A DNA stretch of 64,000 nt, from positions 62,001 through 126,000 of the forward strand of contig NTMA01000056.1 in assembly GCA_002917075.1 (NCBI GenBank), in the 5' to 3' direction. Positions within the stretch are counted from its first letter, which is position 1, and each line of letters begins with the position of its first letter. The translations under genes and the position numbers were made by a program. This stretch comes from Hawksworthiomyces lignivorus (taxonomy: Eukaryota; Ascomycota; Sordariomycetes; Ophiostomatales; Ophiostomataceae). Positions 37,501 through 49,532 of the stretch are shown here, in pieces. The notes beneath the pieces are model-generated. The model did not search any database, had not been told where the DNA came from, and was given only the letters and a program-made list of their open reading frames with translations.

Positions 37501-38505
37501 GAGCTTATCGCCGAGGCTACATCTGTTTTGCGCAATGTATTCGGCGCACAGAATGTCCCTAAGCCTATTGAAGCTGTTGTGACACGGTGGGCATCTGACC
37601 CGTTTGCGCGTGGCAGCTATTCGTCAGCTGGACCCGGCATGAAGATTGATGACTATGACAATATGGCACGACCTGTTGGAAATATGTTCTTTGCCGGCGA
37701 GCATACAATTGGGACGCATCCGGCCACGGTGCACGGAGCATACCTATCGGGACTGAGAGTTGCATCCGAAATATTCGATGAGTTGGTAGGACCGATTCAG
37801 GTGCCAGCACATCTGGTGCCTCCCAGAGAGACTTTTGTGCTGTCTCTTAAACGAAAGGCTGCCTTAGAAGACGACAACGGACTCGGCGGCGAAGAAAGTA
37901 GTGGCAGTACCAGCGCAGCTGGTAGCGGAAGCGAGTACAGAGGGGCCAAAGCAAGCAGCCGGCAGCAGAGGGAAGCACGGGAAATGCTCATACAAGAATA
38001 CATCCATGGCCAGATTGGAAGTCGGCCAGAGCGACCGCCACGAGTAGTAGACAATTCATATTTGCTATTTAGCAAGGCTAACTACGAACGAGCTCGCAAA
38101 AAGTGCGAAGAGGGTCGGCGCCCGGGCAAGGGACGTCCACTTCCAAACGAAGTACGCGTCCTCACATCTAAGATGTGGCGCAGTGCTAGTGCAGAAGAGC
38201 GGCGTCCATTCGCTGAGCAGGCAACGGAACAGAAAAGAGCATACGAGGCCGCTCTCAAGGAATACATCGAGAAGGCGGCTGACTGGGAACGTCAGGCGAC
38301 GCAAATCCGCGCTGCGTATGAGAAAGAACACACCCAAATCACTGATAGCCAAGAGATTTTCAACTTGTCACAAAATGCGTCGCCTTCGGCTCCGGACTCC
38401 ACACCTAGCACACCCAGTCAGTCAAGCCCCCATGGCGGCCGCCGACCCCGGCGGGTAGCAAGTCATCAAGTAGATGACAATAGCGATATGGACACGACGG
38501 AATAA
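34531..38505 (+). CDS. hdmA: LSD1-type histone demethylase-like protein with SWIRM, amine oxidase and HMG box
   Basis: Two exons, 34531-35159 and 35235-38505, join in frame (TC|A) to give 1299 residues. Order of domains: a long disordered N-terminus (to about 320); a SWIRM domain (about 325-425, LSPHEYAAQCVAAAESSRL to FDWLVRRGYINFG); a flavin amine oxidase whose FAD motif VVIGAGMAGLGCARQLE sits near residue 455 and LEGRNRIGGRI near 500; and a C-terminal HMG box (about 1145-1215, SYLLFSKANYERARKK to RAYEAALKEYIEKA). GFGVLNKIILTYRQAFWDP retains the Lys that in LSD1 contacts the flavin, and the FAD-closing motif FFAGEHTIGTHPATVHGAYLSG is intact, so oxidase chemistry looks possible. Where animal LSD1 has its CoREST-binding tower, this protein has a Ser/Thr-rich insert instead. 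The HMG-box fusion is typical of fungal LSD1 homologues (S. pombe Lsd1/2, Aspergillus HdmA), which act in chromatin boundary control. Confidence 0.92.
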
Positions 38506-39311
38506 ATAATCCTTGTACTGTTGTCTTGTGGCTGTCATTACCTTGCGGCTCACTTTTCATCATATTAAGTTCCATTTCATGCTTATAGTTATCGGGAAGG
38601 AGTTTCGGTATATGGCGCTCTGGTGGTTGGAACTAATATCTCTTCGTAGCATGAGCCCTTTGATTCGTTATCTCACTGAGGAAAGGGCAGGAAGAGGAAT
38701 GATTGAGGCGCAACGTATGAAGCAGCAAGTACTTGATCTGTGTTGTATTTCTTCCGGCTATCATTTAGATTTGTTTGATGGCCACTCAGCTACACTAGTA
38801 ACAATATATTTTCACGTAGAGCGCTATTCTTGCTTTGCAAAAGTTTGTGAGAGGCTGCTCTGCTCGAAGCTTCAGGCGTCGGGCTACTGCAGCCAGTGAC
38901 TTTCACGGACGAATAGCGTATCAGGCTGGAATCAACCTTGCATATGTAGTTACAGATAGTTACTGAGAATGCGTCTGTAAGCCGCACTTAACTTTCTTTC
39001 TTGATTATACATCTTTTATTTCGTTTCTAGAGAAGGTTCTGGTTTTTTTTGTTGGACCTGCACCCAGAACGAGATTCGAGAATTATTGCCAAATATATTC
39101 TCGCTCTGACGACATAACAAAAACACAACAGTTATATGGCAGACAATGAGAAAGAATAATGTGAGTTCAAGGTGTTTCTGGGAAAGGGAGCAGCCAGACA
39201 AGGGAAGACGGATATTGAAAGTTATAAACTCCAGGGCCGCAGACTTCGACATGCACCATTCTACCTTTGTCTCCTCGGACACCCGTCTACTTTATCTTCG
39301 CTCTCGCTATT
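38506..39311. other. Convergent 3' flanks of the LSD1-type gene and ATP3
   Basis: About 800 bp. An open frame at 38513-38899 immediately after the stop codon has no recognisable content and is probably untranslated 3' sequence. Confidence 0.5.
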
Positions 39312-40596
39312 TTACATGTCCTCCGAAGCGGTGGCACCTGTGATAATCTCGACCAGCTCGCCAGTGATAACGGCTTGGCGAGTACGGTTGAACAGAATCT
39401 GGTACTTGCTGATCATCTCGCCAGCGTTCTTGGATGCGTTCTACGAGCAAGGTGATATGAGTCAGTCTGGGAAACATGATAAAATACGATCGAAAGCGGG
39501 GGCACGCAAACTCACATCCATGGCGTTGCGGCGAGCAGACTGCTCACAAGCGTGGCCTTCGGCCAGAGCCCAGTAGATGGAATTGGCCAGAGCGTACTCG
39601 CGAAGGTTGGGAAGAAGAGCCTCGTCCACCTCGAAGGCGGAGAAGTTGGCTGTGGGACGGATGGTTAGCTGGAGCGGAAAAAACTCATTATAGTCAGCGA
39701 TGGACACATACGTGAAGCGGCAATGGCCTCCTCGGAGAAAGCCTCGAGAGTGGTGGGCTCGTAGCTCTGGGCGTTAATGAACTTGTTGTAGATGATCTGA
39801 ATGGAGCTGTACTCGCCGGGCAGCTGGACGATCTGGTCGGCGATGGCCTGTGCCTCAGCGAAGGTAGGAATGTCGCGGCCAACGCCGGCGAAAGAGAGCG
39901 CAATGTCGCGGCCGTTTGTGCGCTGCAGCTGCGACTTGCACTTCTCACCAAGGATGATGAGATCGTAAGACGTCTGCGGGGCGGCGCCAGCGGCGGCCTT
40001 GTCGGCGAACAGCTTGCGCACGGCGCGGGACAGACCGGAGTGGATACCGCCGCAGAGGCCCTTGTCGGAGCTGCAGACGACCAGCAGGGTCTTGTTCTTG
40101 GCCTGCTCGTCGGCTGCCTCGAGCGGCTTGGTCTCAGCGGCCTCAAACACCTCATTCGAGGTCTCGCCATACTTGCGGCTGTCGAACATTGCGCGCTGCG
40201 CGCGGGTCAGCTTGGTGGAGGCGACGATCTTCATGGTGTTGGTGATCTTCTCGATGTTGCGGATAGACTTCAGGCGGCCCTCGATCTCGCGAAGCGTGGC
40301 ATACGTTGCTGCAGGTGCAGCAGTCGCAGAGCTGCAGGATAGGCGAGCGTCTGGGTCAGCGCATGCATTTCTTTGGATTTCCACTCAAATTGGGAGCTGT
40401 TTCCTTTTCCCCCATCGCTTCCATCATGGGTCAACTCGTTCTACCATCTCATGGTCCTTGGTTTTCTTCTAATTTTGCTCCAATTATCCACGCACTCAAA
40501 TTCTCCCCAATTCCTATGCATCTTGCTACCAGCTGACACTTACCGAGAAGCCGTAGCTCCAGCTCGGAGAGCTGGCCGTGCCGCTCTTGACAGCAT
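39312..40596 (-). CDS. ATP3: Mitochondrial ATP synthase subunit gamma
   Basis: Four exons (40544-40596, 39712-40331, 39516-39649, 39312-39440) give 311 residues. The first exon encodes [17 protein letters not shown], an Arg/Ala-rich amphipathic presequence for mitochondrial import. The mature part carries [57 protein letters not shown] and the C-terminal helix [15 protein letters not shown], all hallmark gamma sequences. This is the rotor shaft of F1-ATPase that turns inside the alpha3beta3 ring at the inner membrane. The third exon's acceptor was chosen as CCCACAG so that [11 protein letters not shown] follows the phase; an earlier CCAG acceptor would break the frame. Codon use is strongly GC-ending, as expected of a highly expressed gene. 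It diverges from TOP1. Confidence 0.95.
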
Positions 40597-40985
40597 CGTT
40601 GAAACGAGGAGAGGAAGAGAAGGTAGGGGGAAGGGGGGCAAAGAAAAGTGCTAGGACAAGGGAAAAGGAGCGTGAGCCTCGATGTCGAGATCAATTGGTC
40701 GCTTCGTAGATGGCGGCCAAAGATGCAATTGATGCAGCGAATGTAGGAGCGAACAGAGAGAAAAGGTGTGGTTGAGGTCTTTTTTTTTAATTTGGCCCCT
40801 ACACTTGTTTCTCCTCCTCGCGCTTTTCCGGGAAGTCTTTGCCCGCCTGTCCGCTTTTACCGGCTACAACTCGTGGACCACAAAACTCACACAAGCCACA
40901 CTACTTTCTGGTGTCTATTCAGCCACAGTGAAGCTCCACTCCAAGTTACTGTGCGAACCGGCAACAAAAAGACACTGTTACATAG

Positions 40986-40993
40986 TCACGTGA
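40986..40993. promoter_or_regulatory. TCACGTGA E-box palindrome upstream of ATP3
   Basis: The second perfect copy of this palindrome in the window, 390 bp upstream of the ATP3 start. Cbf1-type factors regulate respiratory and sulfur genes from such sites in yeasts; the role here is inferred only. Confidence 0.4.
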
Positions 40994-41189
40994 AATATAG
41001 ATAGGAAACCGCTGCGGAGTCTATTATTATGAATGCAGGCACCCGTGGCACTGTACTGCTCTACCAACTTTGCTGGCACTGTGGCACTGAATTTAAGCCC
41101 ATTTCTGCAGCATATTATGATGCACACGTGACCTGCGCATTATTGTTTACGCATAAGCAAGCATATTGTAAGACTATCACTGTATGGAG

Positions 41190-41198
41190 TACGGAGTA
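41190..41198 (+). repeat. TACGGAGTA motif, copy 5
   Basis: Embedded in TATGGAGTACGGAGTACA, so a near-copy (TATGGAGTA) overlaps it directly upstream. Located between ATP3 and TOP1. Confidence 0.9.
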
Positions 41199-41629
41199 CA
41201 CATGCTTACTTCGTACGGAAAAAAACACCAGTAAATCGAGTGGAGTATGCCTAGCATTGTGAGTGGTATTCTGGGATTAGGTCACGCCGTGGCCTAGAAC
41301 GCGAAGAGCTGTGGCGCGTGGTCAGTACTCGTCGTACATTACGCTCTTGCTGAAGAACAGAGGCCAGACTTTCGAGAAGCTAACCTAGGCTTTTCTAGCC
41401 AACAGGAGGAACTCCCATGAGAAATAAGAAATAAACCGGGCGTTGCTACCAGATTGCTTCGCTAATACGAGATAATAATGCCTAAGACCACTGAGTAATC
41501 CCTCTGTAATGGTCTATTAAGCGTATAAGGCTTAATACTTGTGCTCCGTGCTTGGGGAGTCTGGAGTACCCACGCCGCAATATGCCATGCATGCCTGTTA
41601 ACCTTGAGGCGACGCGCCGAAACAGAAAA

Positions 41630-42414
41630 TGCTGTTCTCTTTCTAGTTCTTCTATTTCCTTCCTCCTCACTAAAAAACTCGGCTCTTTGGAGCTAATTAA
41701 AATAGCCTCAGAATTTCTGTCTGTTTCTCTCGGTCCTTTCTCTCCCTCCACTCACCTGCTCTCTCTGTCCGTCCGTCTTCTCCTCTCCACCTAACTATCC
41801 TCTCTTTTCCGTCTTCTCCCCCCTTCAAATCTTCCGCCTTGTTCGCCTCACTTGCTGGCCTTACTCAAAATTTCGCCGCCCACTTTTTCCTCCGACTTCG
41901 TCTTTCTGTTTTTCTCTCCGTTCACTCTTTGCTAACCTTTGGGTTTATCTCCCTTTCCTTTTCCTTTCCCTCATGGTCCGCATCTCTGACGCCTTCATTC
42001 GCTCCAGAGATCCAGCTTTCTTTGGGCCTTGCTACTTATTTTCCCACCCACCCCATTCATCCATCGTCATTTTCTAAATTTGTTTCGACCTTTCTTCATC
42101 TTTTGCAGTTTGTGCATTTGTGTTCAATCCGTCTTCATAACCTCTAGCCCTTTGCTGCCACGTCCCCTGGCGCTTGAGATTACACTCTCTTTCCCCTTTC
42201 TCTACCATAACCCCCCCGAATCTCTCCCTCCTTGCGTCTGCAGCTCGCTGGTTGGTTGCTCTCAATTTTGCCGGGACCTTCGATCCTCGATCCTATTTTC
42301 CGCCCTCGTGCTCTTATTTCAGATTCACGCGTCTCTGTCGCCGAGAACTCCAAACAATCTCTCTCTTCTTTCTGTCTGTGTCTGTCTGCGAAAATTCTCG
42401 ATTTCTCAGCCAAG
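41630..42414 (+). promoter_or_regulatory. Long pyrimidine-rich promoter/leader of TOP1
   Basis: Nearly 800 bp immediately before the TOP1 ATG is dominated by C and T on the coding strand. Pyrimidine-rich tracts next to the transcription start are common in strongly expressed fungal genes. The transcription start cannot be placed. Confidence 0.5.
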
Positions 42415-45400
42415 ATGTCAGACAGTTCAGACGACGACCGGCCTCTTGCTGCCTCCAATGGACATGGTAGGTTACTTAGCGAATCTCTTTTTTAGGGGGT
42501 TTCAACTTTACTTTCTCGTGGCCAAACATGTATTTCCCTCCTGTCTGTATCCTTTGTTTTCTTCTCCAGTTTTCTGGCCTCCCAGCCTCAGTCCCGCCTC
42601 GAGTTCTTGTCACCGCACCGTTCATCGATCATGTCTCGTGCTCCTACAAAAGGCACTCTTCTTGTCAGAGTTCTCTAAAACTACTTGAAAATTTTCATCT
42701 TCTTCCTATTTGCGGCATACCAGCAATTTTGTTAGCTTCAAACCTCTGCCTTTCATGACATTGCTAACATCTAACTCTCATATGATTAGTTTCTGCCAAA
42801 AGAATTTCCAAAGCTGACGACGTTGCTATGGAAGATTATTCCTCTATAGCAAAGAACGCTCCTACGGGCATCTCCATCAGGCACGGCCCTGTGAATGCCG
42901 ACTACCAAACGAACGGTGTCGCAAAGCGGAAATCGCGAGGTTCGATAGACAAGAATATCAGCTATAAGGATGATTCGGACAGCGACGATGCGCCCATGGT
43001 GAGTTGGCAGCCCCCCTTCCCCCCAATCTTCCTGTACCCGCAGTTGCAAGAGGATCCCTCCCAAGATGGTGGGCCTACACCAACCCTTCCATTTCAGCGT
43101 GGCCTTTGTTCCGCTTTTTCTTGCCAGCAAGAAGGATTTCTAACACATTATATTGTCTCCCCTGAAGGCAAAGCGCCAAAAGTCGAAATATGTTGAGTCT
43201 GACAGCGAGGACGAGCCGATATCATCAAAAAAGAAAGCAAGACTGCCACTCTCCGTCAATGAGACTCCGTTGGTTATGAAAAATGGTGATAAGAGGCCCC
43301 TCGATGTTAGGCTCTCGAATAAAAAGGCCAAAATCGAAAAAGAAGCCGACAAAGAAGCCAAGACGATACTTGCCAACGAGGCCGCCAAGCAAAAGAAACG
43401 TTCCCAAAACGATGATTCGGAAGACGAGGTGCTCTCAAAGCCGAAGAAGCGTCAATCGAATGGAGTCGCGCCCTCGTCGTCCAAGAAGTCAAACGGTGTG
43501 AAACCAAAAGACGATTCGGACTCTGACGTCCCAATGGCGAAGAAGAAGGCATCTACCACGCCGAAGGCTGCTACCAAGACGTCCAAGCCTAGCACAACAC
43601 TGAAGGCAGCAGCATCCGCGACGAAAAAAGCGCCTGCATCCAAGGCAGTGAAAAAGGCCGAGAGCGCTGAGCCTGGCGATGATGAGGAAGAGGAAGAAGA
43701 ATACCGTTGGTGGGACCAGCCGAAAAAAGAGGATGACAGTATCAAATGGACGACGCTTGAGCATGCTGGTGTTGTTTTCCCCCCTCCCTACCAGCCTCTA
43801 CCGAAGCATGTGCGCCTCTACTACGATGGCATTGCGCTTGATCTCCATCCGGAAGCCGAAGAAATTGCTACATTCTTCGGTTCTATGCTCCATCTGACAG
43901 TCAATACTGAAAATCCAACGTTCCAGAAAAACTTCTTCGCTGACTTCCAAGACATCCTACAAAAGACCGGTGGCGCAAAGGACAACAACGGCCAAAAAGT
44001 AGCGATCAAGGAGTTCGCCAAACTTGATTTCAAGCCCATGTTTGAGCATTACAAAGCGCAGACCGAGGCTAGAAAGAATCGATCAAAAGAAGAGAAGAAA
44101 GCCGAAAAGGAAGAAAAAGCGAAGCTGGAAGCCCCTTACTTGTACTGCAAGTGGGACGGTCGGAAAGAGAAAGTAGGAAACTTCCGTGTTGAGCCTCCTG
44201 GCCTGTTCCGCGGCCGCGGCGAGCACCCTAAGACTGGCAGGGTTAAGAAGCGCGTGGAGCCCGAGCAAGTTACTATTAACATAGGCCGGGATGCCCCGGT
44301 TCCTAAGCCGCCTCCAGGACACAAGTGGAAAGCCGTGCAGCACGACAACAAAGCGACTTGGCTGGCTATGTGGCAAGAGAACATCAATGGCTGCTACAAA
44401 TATGTAATGCTTGCTGCGAACAGCGCTATCAAAGGCCAAGCTGACCACAAGAAATTTGAAAAAGCCCGCGAGCTCAAAAAGCACATCGCGCGCATCCGGG
44501 CCGACTACACGCGCGAACTAAAGAGCGACGTCATGGCAGACCGCCAACGCGCGACTGCCATGTACCTGATTGATCGCTTCGCTCTGAGAGCGGGTAATGA
44601 GAAAGATACAGACAACGAGGCAGACACTGTCGGTTGTTGCTCTCTGAAATATGAGCATATTACACTACGAGAGCCTAGCACCGTCATCTTCGACTTCCTC
44701 GGTAAAGACAGTATCCCCTACTATGACGAAGTCGTAGTGGAGCGCCAGGTGTTCAAAAACCTGAAGATGTTCAAAAAGCCACCAAAAGAGGATGGCGACG
44801 ATATCTTTGATCGGCTCAACGTAAGTTCGTTTTCTTTATTTTAGCCGATCGTCCTCTTCGTCCCCCCCCCCCCCCCCCCCCCCCCTCCGCCCCCTTTCTT
44901 AGAGCACCAATTCAGAACTGCTGTCTAACAATGATCAAACATTAGACCTCGCAATTGAACAAACACCTGTCCAGTTATATGCAGGGCTTGACTGCCAAGG
45001 TCTTCCGTACTTACAACGCTTCTTACACCATGTCGAAATTGCTTCAGGAGCTGCCAGTGACCAGCCTATCCATCGCCGAGAAGGTCAAACTTTACAACGA
45101 CTGCAACCGCAAGGTGGCCATTCTGTGTAACCATAAGCGCACAGTCGGTGCCAGTCACGAAGCACAGATGGAGAAAATTGGTGACCGTATTAAGGGACTC
45201 AAGTACCAGAAGTGGCGAACCAAAATGATGATGTTGGACGTGGATCCTAAGCAGAAAAAGAAGAAGAGTGCTGAGTTCTTTGAACGAGAACCAGAGCTCA
45301 CCGATGAGTGGATTATCGAGCACCAGGCTTTCCTTGCCCAGGAGCAGCGCACCAAGATCACGAAGAAATTCGAAAAGGACAACGAAAAACGCATCAGCGA

Positions 45401-45846
45401 AGGCGAGAAGCCTCTACCTGAGAAAGAGCTGAAAGAACGGCTGAAAGCGGTAGCCGAACTGGAGGCCAAGTTCAAGAAAGAGAACCGATCTAAGAAGGTT
45501 GAAGCCGAGGGCAAGTCCCCATCAATTGAGAAGCTCGAGGCTGCTGTCCAGAAGATCGATGAGCGTATCCATAACATGGAGCTCCAAGCTGCCGACAAGG
45601 ACGGAAACAAAGAAGTTGCCTTAAGCACATCCAAGATTGTATGTTCTCTTTCCAAGCCTTTTGTTCTTTCCATAAGCTGTCTTTGCTAACCTATCGTCTA
45701 ACCAGAATTACATCGACCCTCGGTTGACTGTTGTCTTCTCTAAGAAGTTCGACGTCCCCATTGAGAAATTTTTTTCCAAGACTCTGCGTGAAAAGTTCAA
45801 CTGGGCGATTCAGTCTGTCGGCGACGACTCGGCGTGGGAATTCTAG
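42415..45846 (+). CDS. TOP1: DNA topoisomerase I (type IB)
   Basis: Five exons, 42415-42466, 42790-42998, 43168-44820, 44946-45638 and 45706-45846, give 915 residues. The N-terminal third is Lys/Ser/Asp-rich with clustered basic motifs (AKRQKSK, SSKKKAR), typical of the disordered nuclear-targeting region. The conserved core begins at YRWWDQPK and continues through [52 protein letters not shown] (active-site Arg) and [14 protein letters not shown] charged linker (about residues 690-860) leads to the C-terminal domain; exon 5 starts [15 protein letters not shown], where Tyr 871 is the nucleophile that forms the covalent 3'-phosphotyrosine. The enzyme relaxes supercoils ahead of transcription and replication. 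Splicing puts the catalytic Tyr in the last 47-codon exon. Intron 3 contains a run of 24 C. Confidence 0.96.
44862..44885 (+). repeat. Poly-C tract of 24 nt in TOP1 intron 3
   Basis: An uninterrupted run of C within intron 44821-44945, followed by further C-rich sequence. Long C homopolymers are prone to length error in sequencing and to slippage in vivo. Confidence 0.95.
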
Positions 45847-46754
45847 CGTGCCCCCTTAGCATTTACCAGGAATAGAGGGGTGAAAAGAGCAGCTGTCGAC
45901 GCCGCGCTTTCACACCTAATATGTTGCGTCGCATTGCGTTTTGTTTCTGCAATTTTAATGCTTTTACTGGATGTGTTCAATTTTTGCTACTTCCGTTGGA
46001 TTTTCTTTCTATTGATTATTTTCGATGCAAGATGGTTTATCGCTCTATACACTTCTCATAAGATGGAGGATTCTTAGAGACACCCCGATGGAGCTGACAG
46101 AATAGACAGCAGACAGTCCACACAGTCGTCTGAAGGGGGTTCGGGGAGGGAAAGGTGCATTAGAAAAGGAAAATGGAGTCTGGTTATCCTGGGTATGGTA
46201 AGGTGGTGGTGAGGAGGCGAAATCATGGCGCGTTTAGCACACGAAGACAAGATGTGGGTGGCTGCAAATCTTCACAGGGGAGAGGGGAAAGAAGCTTTGC
46301 TGAACTATAGTTAAAGACTAGACAAATAAGCTGCTAACTGTTTCTAAAATTTTCAATTCACTAGCACGAATCTGCCTCAATGATATTCACTGATATATTC
46401 ATACTATTAGTTAGAATTAGGGTATTATTTGTTCGCTGTTGAATGTCTCCGTGTTCTAAAGTATATCAACCAGCAGGACATCGCAAATAGATAATGCAAA
46501 TTGCCCTCCCCCGTCTAAAATGCCGAAGAACGCCAAATCAATGCTGTTAAACCAAACGATACCATGAAATCCAAATGCTCCTATAGACTTCCCAGGCCGT
46601 CTTCTATTGGTTTTCTGTTCTAAGAAAAAAGACGTCCGCTAATACGCCGTACCGTCATGCAAATGTTGTGCTAAAAAAATAAAAAAAGGTACATGCAAGA
46701 GAATTATGCAGCTTTCGTGGGTTATCGTTCGATATTTAGATGCAGACGTGAAGG
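45847..46754. other. Convergent 3' flanks of TOP1 and the Crh gene
   Basis: AT-rich, about 900 bp, no recognisable gene. Confidence 0.5.
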
Positions 46755-48050
46755 TCAACGCCATAACAAGACCGCGCCGAGGAAGAGGCAGCTGCAAAAC
46801 TGGAGTGCTATGACTAAAATATTCGGAGGTCCTAAACGAATTAGTTAGTATGGTGCCATTTTTCTGTATTTCGATTGAATGGGGACAAGCTCAAGGTATG
46901 GCTCCTGGGAAACGTACTTGTCGCATTCGAACTAGCCGGCACAATCTTGCCACTTGAGGTCATCACCCAACCGCTGGGTATGGTGCCTACAGCAGCTGTA
47001 GTTGAAGATGACACCCAGGGCCATCCCGTCTGGCTGGCTGCAGCACCTGAGCCGATGCCACCGGCCGGGACAGATGGTGACAGGGAGGTAACAGCTGCAG
47101 CCGTAGCCGTAGCTGTTTGTGTAGCCACATTGACACCAGCGTTCACGCCGACTTGGCCGTCGACGGCCTGGATCGACTGCCACGAGCCGGACGAATCGCC
47201 ATATGTGTATTGCTTGCCGGTCGAGTAGTCTGTCACTGCGATGGACCGCACTACCATGGAGAAGGGCCCCTGCGAGTAGTCAGTCGGGCCACGCGCCCAC
47301 TGGACGGTGCCTGGAGCATTGGTCGCGGTATCGCCGCCCGACCAGGCGCCAAATTTGACCTGCATCGGCGTCTGCGGGTATTGGTTCGCCTCGGCGTCGG
47401 CGGCTGTGAGCGTGCGCACGACCGTGCCACCCACCGACCACACGACGTGGTCGGCCGTCCAGTCGACCGTGTACGTGATGAACTCGCCCTGGTTGTTGGC
47501 GGCCGGGTTGAACTGGCCGCGATTGTACGTGGTCGTCTGGCCCTTGCCAAAGTAGTTGGTCTGCACTTCGCTGCTGTCGGCGCCGAGCCACTCCATGTCG
47601 ATCTCGTCGAGGTCGTCGGACAGCATTACAAACGAGCTGACGATTCCCGCGCCGGGTGCGCTCTTCATGGTGATCTCCACGCGGCCGAACATTATGTAGA
47701 ACACGCTCGACAGCTGCGGCGCATCGCCCGATTTGGCTACGGTGAAGGTGACGCCGTCCGAGCCGTAGCTGACGGTGCCGCCGCCGCTCGCGACGAAGGA
47801 GTTGACCCCGCCCTTGGTGAAGTCGACATCGATTGCCATGCCGAGTGCGGTGTCAGGAGGGCATCCGGCTGCGCGGCGGAATTGTCAGCAGATATCCTCT
47901 ATTTCATTCCACTCTTTCTTTGCGACATTTAGTATACTCACAGCTTATCAAAGGATTGCATGACGATGATGTCTGGGCATTTGCCAGCGCACTCAGTGCG
48001 GCCAAGGCGAGTGTTAAAGCCGACGGGAAAGACGGAAAGAAGTGCATCAT
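46755..48050 (-). CDS. Crh-type GPI-anchored cell-wall transglycosylase (GH16)
   Basis: Three exons (47942-48050, 46918-47868, 46755-46831) give 378 residues. The first encodes a signal peptide (MMHFFPSFPSALTLALAALS, cleavage likely after ALANA) and the cysteine motif CNPLIS. The GH16 catalytic domain contains DEIDMEWLGAD, with the two acidic catalytic residues of the DEIDxE signature near residues 122-130, and QTNYFGKGQTT, both typical of Crh1/Crh2/Utr2. A Ser/Thr/Ala-rich stalk follows. The small third exon, reached through a GTACGT donor and a TTTAG acceptor, adds NATRPPNILVIALQFCSCLF and a hydrophobic end, which makes a proper GPI-attachment signal; reading straight through the donor gives a polar tail instead. 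Crh enzymes cross-link chitin to beta-glucan at the cell surface. I do not assign which Crh paralogue this is. Confidence 0.9.
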
Positions 48051-49532
48051 GAGATGCAGCGGGGACAAAGAGTATGGTGGAAATCGTGAAGAATGGCGCT
48101 GTGGAATGTAAAATGCTACACGTATAGAGAGTTAAACTGACACACGCATCCGAGACACAGAATGCGAAGAACGAATATGACTAAAAATGCCAAGGCTATC
48201 CAGAAGAGAGGAGGATATTGAAAGAGAGGAGCATAAATAAGGAAAGAAAGAGGAAAGAGGTTTGAGCGGCATGCAAGTGTCCGTTCTGCAGCACCTTTAA
48301 AAAGATCTTGTTAAACCAAGATTTAAGCCAAATTGTGGAGCAGCTCGTCTGCAAGCCACACAAGCAGCCAACCCCCAGCGCTGAAATTACGAGGAGATAA
48401 AAATGGCCCTCGTTTATGAAGTAAGTCTGGACGCTCCGCCTTATTTGCTGGGAAGTTCGTATTTGGGGTGTCCCAGCTTTTCTTAAGGCTCCAGCTTGTT
48501 CCTGGCTTACACGTATGTATTACGACTATATTAACGCTAGTCTTCCTACCGCGAGGGCTGGGGATTTCCAGCGATATAGTGTCGCTCTAGTCTATCCGTT
48601 CGGGCAGCGCGCCGGAGCGCGCTAGAAGGCTCCCGTGGCTTTTGACAAGAATATATGCGTGGCTGGTGGACGGACTTCCAGAGAACAAGAGTTATCGGCT
48701 CTTACTATTGGTCGAACCCTTGAGCTTTACAGCAGAAGGTGGGGTCTGGTCCAGACAGCGCGCCTTTTTTTTTTTTTGTTTTCACTATCATTGTTTAGTT
48801 ACAGCAGCATTTTATTTGGAGGGGCTGGGAGAAGTAGAAGCAAAACGTAGTGAAAAGGGTAGAGAACGTAGCCAAACCAAACAAACAAACAAAATAAAAA
48901 CACAAAATAAAACCAAAAACGTAAGCTATACAGCCAGGCTATCCATTCTCTAATCCTTCTCAACATCGCATAATTATTCGGCGGGAATCAGCATCATCAT
49001 TCCAAGTATTAGTGTACGTAGTACTCTAGTTTCTTGGATTTCCCTCCCAGCAATCCATCTACATATATTTGTGAACTGTTTCTTCCCGAAAACCGCTTTC
49101 TTGGGTGCGATCTCCACTATCAACACGGGAGGCCGTGCGCCGTTTCTGCAATAAAGTCGTGCAGAATTCTCCGCGTGTATATGGCATTCAGTTTAATCCC
49201 TGTGGCGTTACGGCAATAGTAGGCATAACCGCCTCTCGATGAAAGCCGGCGAGAGGTGCTCCGCTGTTCTTCAAGTTTCTGGACACCTCCTCTGGAATTC
49301 AGACATTGAAACACATCCGTGCAGCTACTCGAGAAAGTCGTACCGTCATCAAAATTGTCGGTCTGGTGACGGTGACCACGGGCAGAGACGTCTCCCACAA
49401 ATTGCCAAGACTGCGCCTTATCTAGTACGAGAGAAACCGGAGATGGAAATAGAAAAGCAGGGTCTCCTCATTGCTCCAGAATATCAGCGAAAATGACTAC
49501 AGCTTAAACGCTGCACAGATGGGACTCACAGT
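48051..49532. other. Intergenic region, Crh gene promoter side
   Basis: It contains a T/A-rich stretch at 48767-48910. An ATG followed by six codons and a GTAAGT donor at 48403-48427 could be a tiny first exon but has no identifiable partner. No other gene seen. Confidence 0.4.

Larger units (their letters stand above)
40597..41629. promoter_or_regulatory. ATP3/TOP1 divergent intergenic region (proximal part)
   Basis: It contains TCACGTGA at 40986-40993, a second CACGTG at 41125-41130 and TACGGAGTA at 41190-41198. No gene seen. Confidence 0.45.

Noticed and set aside
38513..38899. 128-codon frame directly after the LSD1-type gene
   Set aside because: No domain, atypical composition, and located where a 3' UTR is expected.
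2..41437. A shared 16-mer (AAATAAGAAATAAACC at 2-17 and 41422-41437) as a dispersed repeat
   Set aside because: About one shared 16-mer is expected by chance in 64 kb, the sequence is A-rich, and the flanks do not align convincingly.
47117..47932. Long open frame on the plus strand opposite the Crh gene (271 codons)
   Set aside because: It is antisense to a GC-rich coding exon, is Arg/Ala/His-rich without domains, and is explained by the codon bias of the real gene.
48403..48427. ATG with six codons and a GTAAGT donor as a first exon
   Set aside because: No downstream exon with matching phase and protein features was found.
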